In this document: piece by piece, positions 6,701 to 9,741 of the stretch
How positions within the stretch are numbered: position 1 is the first letter of the stretch
How the letters are laid out: the number at the start of each line of letters is the position of its first letter
From: Chloroflexota bacterium
GTDB lineage: Bacteria > Chloroflexota > Anaerolineae > Aggregatilineales > Phototrophicaceae
DNA length: 9,741 bases
Assembly: GCA_010092805.1 (NCBI GenBank)
Contig: JAADYY010000436.1
Location: forward strand, 1 to 9,741
Direction: 5' to 3'
Made by a program: the position numbers and the translations under genes
The notes under the pieces: model-generated
The model's input: the letters and a program-made list of their open reading frames with translations, nothing else
Databases searched by the model: none
What the model was told of the DNA's origin: nothing

Positions 6701-8676
6701 TTGGGGATGGTGTCTTGCATCAACGTGGCCGGAATGCTGTTGATGACGATGGCATTCGCAAACAGATCGTTGGCAGCCGGTGCCAGCGTCGGCGACGGAG
6801 TCAGTGTCGGGAGCGGGGTTTGCGTCGGCACAATTTCGCCGTTGGCAACGCGCACCGCGCGGTCGGCGTTGATGCGCCCGAAGCCGCTCTCAAAGTCGTA
6901 ACCGGGGAACCAGATGTCGTCAGTGGTCATTTCCAGGATTTCTTCGACCTCGAGCGGTGTCAGGCCCGGATTGACCGACAGCATCAAGCCGACAGTGCCC
7001 GCTGTAATCGGTGCTGAGGACGAAGTACCGTTGAAATTGGGCACGTAGTTGCCGCTGACGTAACCGCCACTCCCCATCACATCGGTGGTGTAGATGCCCA
7101 CACCCGGCGCGGCAACGTCAACCTCTGGGCCGCTGCTGGTTTCCCAGAAGTCCTCAAAATAGTTGCAGTCATCAAGGATGAAGTCTTTCGGCTCGTCGCA
7201 CAGGTTCGACGCCGCAACCGTGATCACCTGCGTCAGGCTGCCAGGATAACCGACGCTGCCGCCGTTGCCCGCCGAGAACACCACGACCGAACCCGTGCCG
7301 CCGCGGCCCATACTCAGCGCATCGTTGATGGCGTTGGTGATCGCAGTGGACGGTAGGCCGCCCCCCCAACTGTTGTTGAGAATATCGGCACCGTTCTGCC
7401 AGGCATAGTTAATCCCGTTGGCCGCTTCGGCATCGCCCACAAAGCCGTTGTTCCCATCAAAGATCAGGATCGGCATGATACGGCAATTCGGGCACAACCC
7501 GGTGCCGCCCAGACCATTATTGGCGCTGGCAGCCGCCAGACCCGCTGTCGAGGTACCATGTGCGTCACCCGCCTGAGGGATAGGCAGCACGCCTGTGGCA
7601 CCGTTGGACCCGTCGTAGCCGGGCACGATCTTGGATGTACCCCCGCCCAGATCCTCATGGGTCGGGTCGAGGGGGTCGTCGACGATGGCGATGAGAATGT
7701 TGCTATCACCCAGGGTGATGTCCCAGGCTTCGACGGCATCGACATCGGCATCCGGCACGCCTGCCGCCACCCCATTGACGAGCTGGCCGGTGTTATTGGC
7801 GAACCACTGCTCACCAAAATCTGGATCGCTGGGGACGAGGTTCTCCGCCTGATGCTGCTCCATGTGGTTGTAGAAGTTGGGCGCAGCGTAGACCACAAAG
7901 CTGTTTTCGTGGAAGGCGTTGGCCGTGCTCAGCGTATCCGCGCCGTTGGTCACCCGCAGCAGGAACGAGCGCGCGCGTTGCAGCGTCAGTTCCTCAACGA
8001 TTTGCACGTTGAAGCCAGAGACGAAGCTGTTGATCTCTGTGTTGCTGGCGCTGGCCGGGAACTGCACGATGAATTCGTCGGTCATCACCGCGTCACGACC
8101 GTTGGGCGAGACGAAGGTCGGGTTGGCCCACACGATGTCGGCGGCCCCCTGCGTGCGCAGCGCATTGACGAGTTCCACCGCATTTTCGGCGGATGTGCCT
8201 TCAGCCAGCGACACCAGCGTGTAGTTCGGGGTCTGCTGCGCGACGGTGGCTAGGCCAAACTGGCTCAGCAGGCTCGACTGCGCGGCGGCGTCGGTGGTGG
8301 GTGCAAAACCGACGGCAATCGCGTTGGTCGAAATCTCAAGCGGCACGCGCTGGTTCAGGTAGTAATAGAACAGCGCGCTCTCGCCAGCGGGCACCGCAGC
8401 CGGTGGCGCGGCGGGTGGCAGCGTCGGTGCAGCTTGGGCCGGCTGGGATTCAGTCCTTTGGTCAGCTTGGCGCTCAGCGGTTGCGCGCTGCTGACCACTC
8501 TGCCGGTGAAAGGCTGCGGGGTCAGTCGGTTCTGATGACCCGTCATCACCCGCCTGCTCGTAACGCACGCCGGGCGCGGCCATCAGCGGATTGCTCATGG
8601 CACCAGCCAGCGCGCTCAGGACGATACCCAACAGCAGGGTGATCGTCACAAATCCAAGAAACGTCTTTCTTGCCAT
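3736..8676 (-). CDS. Giant secreted subtilisin-family (S8) serine protease, multidomain
   Basis: A 1646-residue exported protease. A signal peptide (about 1-26: RK, then FLGFVTITLLLGIVLSALAG) precedes a Pro/Gln-rich segment (40-98) and two tandem prodomain-like units (about 110-190 and 195-270). The S8 domain (about 284-612) has D333 (IAIVDD), H373 (HGTSTAG), oxyanion N471 (SAGN) and nucleophile S552 (NGTSSSAP), so it should be active. Cysteine pairs C395/C398 (CPNC) and C493/C504 may be disulfides. Then come a PT linker (617-635), PPC-like 1 (636-762), a PT linker (764-782), a jelly-roll-like domain (783-943), a long PT linker (944-1004), PPC-like 2 (1005-1137), PPC-like 3 (1144-1272), three FN3-like repeats (1278-1371, 1378-1471, 1479-1573) and a Pro/Asn-rich tail to 1646. 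There is no LPXTG or other sorting signal. The ATG at 8676 follows AAGGAG (8687-8692). It probably degrades extracellular protein with accessory domains binding substrate or surface; the specific target is unknown. Confidence 0.94.
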   Translation of the reverse strand: MARKTFLGFVTITLLLGIVLSALAGAMSNPLMAAPGVRYEQAGDDGSSEPTDPAAFHRQSGQQRATAERQADQRTESQPAQAAPTLPPAAPPAAVPAGESALFYYYLNQRVPLEISTNAIAVGFAPTTDAAAQSSLLSQFGLATVAQQTPNYTLVSLAEGTSAENAVELVNALRTQGAADIVWANPTFVSPNGRDAVMTDEFIVQFPASASNTEINSFVSGFNVQIVEELTLQRARSFLLRVTNGADTLSTANAFHENSFVVYAAPNFYNHMEQHQAENLVPSDPDFGEQWFANNTGQLVNGVAAGVPDADVDAVEAWDITLGDSNILIAIVDDPLDPTHEDLGGGTSKIVPGYDGSNGATGVLPIPQAGDAHGTSTAGLAAASANNGLGGTGLCPNCRIMPILIFDGNNGFVGDAEAANGINYAWQNGADILNNSWGGGLPSTAITNAINDALSMGRGGTGSVVVFSAGNGGSVGYPGSLTQVITVAASNLCDEPKDFILDDCNYFEDFWETSSGPEVDVAAPGVGIYTTDVMGSGGYVSGNYVPNFNGTSSSAPITAGTVGLMLSVNPGLTPLEVEEILEMTTDDIWFPGYDFESGFGRINADRAVRVANGEIVPTQTPLPTLTPSPTLAPAANDLFANAIVINSIPATLMQDTIPNATVSGTDPAMCATFSNTVWYRYTPGTTVELIVDTFGSDYDTVLAAYTGSEGSLTEIACNDQTNGNQSEITFTAMAGTTYHILIADWNTTPQPAPANLVLNLREDLPPTATLTPTITPTLAPGINDLIQDGGFEASVTGIAEITNPFWNSTSTNFGSALCSIDFCGDGGGTAGPRNGDFWVWFGGTPGLETGTVSQDVTIPAGTAELQFYLWVGTDTAPNATFDVTLDGNNIFSLTKPFTGYTDDYTLATVDVSAYADGSTYTLEFTGFTDGSTTNMNLDDVALISNTGSPTPTSTGTITETPTFTPTLTPSPTFTPSNTPTVTNTPTASNTPTSTPTIDPTLVPGNDLFGGAIAVTGVPYTNTQDNIGFATISASDPEISCLFTPTAFSNSVWYSYTATADMAINVNTNGSDYDTVLGIYTGTEGSLTEIDCDDDGGESVRSSINLDVVSGTTYYFMIGDFGTAPESHPAELIFNVEFPPEPPANDDVADAYNITSLPQTVTVNNIGLATDEATDPALSCASYVNSVWFTYTPDVDKPLIINTDGSDNDTVMGVFTGGPGNWTEVACDDDGGEGTRSQVLFDALGGTTYYILAGDFGSFPAGSTDTLLLNIGRQTPETSQLIAPTGDITDTTPEYSWNEAEGAERYLLWISGPSGNLVLADWHDHQNVCDTNGTCSFTPATIHDGGPHRWWIQSWHSEALFAAWSDEGNFTITNPPATVDLIAPLGQIPDTQPTFSWEHTPGTEWYLLWVSGPNGTEILPGQWYEQSTICAGDVCQVDPGLNLGFGDYNWWVLSWSSWGDFGAWSDAGLFTVTEPPMATNPIAPTGVIGETEPTFQWDAVNGSTWYLLWISDVTGPSGFPILMEWYDQAAVCSGATCATATGLSFEPGRTYRWWVRTWNPGGFGPWSTYEQFTVDPALAGFDMSNLGAELNLEQSLLQPQIDDSNIAPPIATQPQNPVNPNVPPPALPANPFNNDPDVAPAPGELPF
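3958..4845 (-). repeat. Three tandem FN3-like domain repeats in the protease
   Basis: Three units of about 94 residues lie at 4564-4845, 4264-4545 and 3958-4242 (order along the protein). Each begins [LP]IAPxG, has TxPxxxW followed by a YLLW[IV]S strand, contains a pair of cysteines about 5-6 residues apart (for example CDTNGTC), then a [RN]WW[IV] strand and an end of the form W-S-(5)-FT[IV]. The regular cysteine pair in every unit suggests an internal disulfide loop. The fold assignment is from the W/Y strand pattern only. Confidence 0.75.
4861..5664 (-). repeat. PPC-like domains 2 and 3 of the protease (adjacent)
   Basis: Two units of about 130 residues lie at 5266-5664 (residues 1005-1137) and 4861-5247 (1144-1272). 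Both start with ND, carry a central SVW[YF][ST]YT strand, then NT(D/N)GSD(Y/N)DTV, then (D)CDDDGGE and finish with SGTTYY/GGTTYY followed by GDFG. This is the bacterial pre-peptidase C-terminal (PPC) beta-sandwich pattern. The Asp-rich CDDDGG loops may bind calcium, which is inference. Confidence 0.75.
5665..5847 (-). repeat. Low-complexity Thr/Pro linker coding repeat
   Basis: Residues 944-1004 are almost only Thr, Pro, Ser and Asn (TPTFTPTLTPSPTFTP, NTPTVTNTPTASNTPT). The plus strand shows a degenerate repeat of GTCGGNGTNTTCG-like units. Such linkers are flexible, often O-glycosylated spacers in secreted proteins. The repetitive DNA can expand or contract by slippage and may be hard to assemble. 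Confidence 0.85.
5848..6330 (-). other. Jelly-roll-like domain within the protease
   Basis: Residues 783-943 begin NDLIQDGGFEAS and contain FWVWFGG, then VSQDVTIPAGTAELQFYLWVG and end NMNLDDVALIS. The GGFE start and the terminal L-D-D-V strand are typical of carbohydrate-binding-like or MAM-like beta jelly rolls in secreted bacterial enzymes. A ligand cannot be read from sequence. It is flanked on both sides by PT linkers, so it should fold independently. Confidence 0.6.
6391..6771 (-). repeat. PPC-like domain 1 of the protease
   Basis: Residues 636-762 form the first PPC-like unit, separated from the other two by the jelly-roll-like domain and the long PT linker. It keeps the NTVWYRYTP strand, DTFGSDYDTVLAAYTG and AGTTYHILIADW, but its acidic loop is ACNDQTNGN where units 2 and 3 have CDDDGGE. 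At DNA level it shares a 23-base identical stretch with unit 2 (6531-6553 versus 5409-5431), suggesting a fairly recent duplication. Confidence 0.75.
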
Positions 8677-8723
8677 TTACATTTTTCTCCTTGCAAACAA
8701 GGGGCGGCAAAAAACAAACCGCC
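8677..8723 (-). promoter_or_regulatory. Structured protease leader: two hairpins, SD, start-stop codon pair
   Basis: Reading the minus strand toward the start codon: a GGCGG/CCGCC hairpin (8719-8723 with 8703-8707) has a U-rich 11-base loop. Directly next to it is a CCTTG-TTTG-CAAGG hairpin (8698-8702 with 8689-8693). The 3' arm of the second hairpin contains part of the Shine-Dalgarno AAGGAG (8687-8692). An ATG-TAA pair (8677-8682) sits between the SD and the real ATG at 8676. The SD-ATG spacing is 4 nt for the ATG of the pair and 10 nt for the real start. Together this could damp translation, but no experiment supports it here. Confidence 0.45.
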
Positions 8724-8759
8724 TGCATGAAGGCACCACGCAAACGGATTACATTAGAT

Positions 8760-8795
8760 AGTATAGAGAAATTAGATCAATGACCACGTTTCCAT
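8760..8795 (-). promoter_or_regulatory. Possible promoter/operator of the protease gene
   Basis: The 280-bp gap 8677-8956 is AT-rich and holds no gene. On the minus strand the motif ATGGAAACGTGGTC (8782-8795) nearly repeats the one before the globin operon. It is followed by TCTAAT (8771-8776) and TATACT (8760-8765), each 5/6 to a -10 box. Neither has a convincing -35 at normal spacing. The start site cannot be fixed from sequence; the leader would be roughly 80 nt. Confidence 0.3.
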
Positions 8796-8869
8796 ATTAA
8801 AATTAGTTTAAAGATTTGCGTCTAAATTTAATATATAGATCCGCCGCAACCCCCCCGTGATGAGCGGGT

Positions 8870-8893
8870 ATTGAGCTGTGAAACAGGCTCAAT
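8870..8893 (-). other. Hairpin downstream of thyX, no U tract
   Basis: ATTGAG-CTGT and ACAG-CTCAAT pair with one bulged G and a 3-base loop, giving 10 bp. It lies 63 bp past the thyX stop on the minus strand and is followed by ACCCGC rather than a T run. It could be a weak or factor-dependent thyX terminator. A run of seven Gs (minus strand) lies just beyond it at 8850-8856. Confidence 0.35.
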
Positions 8894-8936
8894 CAACCTT
8901 AATGAATGCTGAAAATTGCAGCGAAAGTTTTCGAAG

Positions 8937-8955
8937 TTTAACAAAAATTTAACAA
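8937..8955. repeat. Direct repeat TTTAACAA, 11-bp period
   Basis: TTTAACAA occurs at 8937-8944 and again at 8948-8955, one DNA turn apart, immediately past the thyX stop (8957-8959). A partial third TTTAA follows at 8956-8960, overlapping the stop. It might be a protein-binding site in the AT-rich gap or just AT-rich sequence chance. Confidence 0.35.
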
Positions 8956-8956
8956 T

Positions 8957-9709
8957 TTAATCGAAACTAGCAGAGTCGGCGGGCGGCGCGCTGAGGCCAT
9001 ACTGTTCAAACGCTTCAGCCGTCCACGGCAGCGCTGGCTTGAAGAAATGGGTGTAAATCGCTTCGGCATATACCCGGATTTCGTGCTGTGCGTCAGATGC
9101 CATACGCAAGCGAATCCAGTTCATCAGGTTATGCGCATCCACCTTGATCACCCACGTGTAGTAGACGCTGAACCCCGGCAGAAACAACCGCGCCATTTCT
9201 TTGGCGATCCCTGCCGCGAGCGCCTGTTCGTACAGCGCGTAACCCTGCTGATAAAATGCGTTCAGCTTCTCCGTGAATTCGGCGCTAAGTTCAGGGTCGA
9301 TCTCGCCAGCGCTGGCCTGCTTATTGCTCTTGGACTGCTGACGCCACGCCGACGGTACATAAAAATCGTTTTCCTCAAACGGTGTGTAGCGCCCAGACTG
9401 CGCGTTCGCCGATTGATAGTGAAACGTGCGGTGCCGCACCCACTGCCAATATGTCACCAGCGGCGCTTTGACGCGAAACTTGAATTCCACCATCTCGAAT
9501 GGGCTGGTGTGCTGGTTGCGCAGTAGATAAAACAGCAGCCGCTTATCGGCCTCTTCGCCCTTGCTTTCGCCCAAAAAGCTGACGCGCGCCGCGTTCACAA
9601 TCGCCAGATCACCCGGTACCTCGGTCGCCGGATGTGGCATCAAGTCCAGCAGTTCGACGAACCCTTTATCCAGCACCGCTACGCGCTTCCCAATCAGCTC
9701 TGCCGTCAT
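8957..9709 (-). CDS. thyX: Flavin-dependent thymidylate synthase ThyX
   Basis: ThyX makes dTMP from dUMP with methylenetetrahydrofolate as carbon donor and FAD/NADPH as reductant, replacing ThyA. It works in the cytoplasm as a homotetramer. The 250-residue product fits the family length of about 220-260. It has HTSPFEMVEF before the signature RHRTFHYQSANAQSGRY, then YTPFEENDFYVP, and a C-terminal core with AKEMARLFLP, NLMNWIRLR and SDAQHEIRVYAE, the expected FAD- and dUMP-binding helices. The signature spacing is unusual: RHR-X10-S where the textbook motif is RHR-X7-S, which looks like three extra residues after RHRT. The ATG at 9709 has AGGAGA at 9717-9722 with a 7-nt spacer. The upstream gene lies outside the window. 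The neighbouring protease is on the same strand but 280 bp away and probably has its own promoter. Confidence 0.95.
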   Translation of the reverse strand: MTAELIGKRVAVLDKGFVELLDLMPHPATEVPGDLAIVNAARVSFLGESKGEEADKRLLFYLLRNQHTSPFEMVEFKFRVKAPLVTYWQWVRHRTFHYQSANAQSGRYTPFEENDFYVPSAWRQQSKSNKQASAGEIDPELSAEFTEKLNAFYQQGYALYEQALAAGIAKEMARLFLPGFSVYYTWVIKVDAHNLMNWIRLRMASDAQHEIRVYAEAIYTHFFKPALPWTAEAFEQYGLSAPPADSASFD

Positions 9710-9710
9710 T

Positions 9711-9730
9711 CTGAGGTCTCCTGACCTTAG
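9711..9730 (-). promoter_or_regulatory. thyX ribosome-binding site presented in a hairpin loop
   Basis: On the minus strand CTAAGGTC and GACCTCAG can pair (7 of 8 positions) around a loop AGGA, which is the Shine-Dalgarno core of thyX (AGGAGA at 9717-9722). The start codon follows directly after the stem. The structure may affect initiation, but short stems like this also arise by chance. Confidence 0.35.
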
Positions 9731-9741
9731 AGAGATTATTG

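Noticed and set aside
9700..9741. Possible adapter at the right end
   Set aside because: The last bases do not match the mosaic end or its complement; they form the thyX leader.

Overview
The window looks like one end of an assembled contig from a moderately GC-rich bacterium. The first 19 bases are the Tn5/Nextera mosaic-end adapter, so biological sequence begins at about position 20. Two exported proteins carry long Thr/Pro (PTPTP-type) linkers, and the window also holds a PHP-fused family X polymerase, a ThyX and a truncated globin. This mix suggests a Chloroflexota (Anaerolineae-like) genome. That is inference from protein style; no marker gene is present.

Layout. On the left, on the minus strand, are polX (220-1971, GTG start) and, 51 bp downstream of it, the start of an unrecognised gene cut off by the adapter (20-168). 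A 159-bp divergent promoter region (1972-2130) separates polX from a plus-strand three-gene cluster: a group II truncated hemoglobin (2131-2532), a small three-helix membrane protein overlapping it by 4 bp (2529-2942), and a lipoprotein with a Pro/Thr linker and a beta-sandwich-like C-terminus (2996-3556). A strong 17-bp hairpin terminator (3586-3627) and a second 9-bp hairpin (3667-3690) lie in the convergent gap.

The centre of the window is a single 1646-residue secreted subtilisin-family protease on the minus strand (3736-8676). It has a signal peptide, a doubled prodomain, an S8 catalytic domain (D333/H373/N471/S552), three PPC-like domains, one jelly-roll-like domain, three FN3-like domains, PT-rich linkers and a Pro/Asn-rich tail. 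Its leader is AT-rich upstream and structured near the start codon. At the right end, thyX (8957-9709, minus strand) encodes flavin-dependent thymidylate synthase with an expanded signature motif.

How the genes relate: polX and thyX are housekeeping DNA repair and nucleotide synthesis genes. The globin operon and the protease meet tail to tail, and both encode exported proteins with PT linkers and FN3-like folds. A 14-base motif, 13/14 identical, sits in the promoter regions of both the globin operon and the protease gene and may point to shared control. I see no CRISPR array, transposase, phage gene, tRNA or rRNA. The window is mostly ordinary, with the giant protease and its leader as the most distinctive part.
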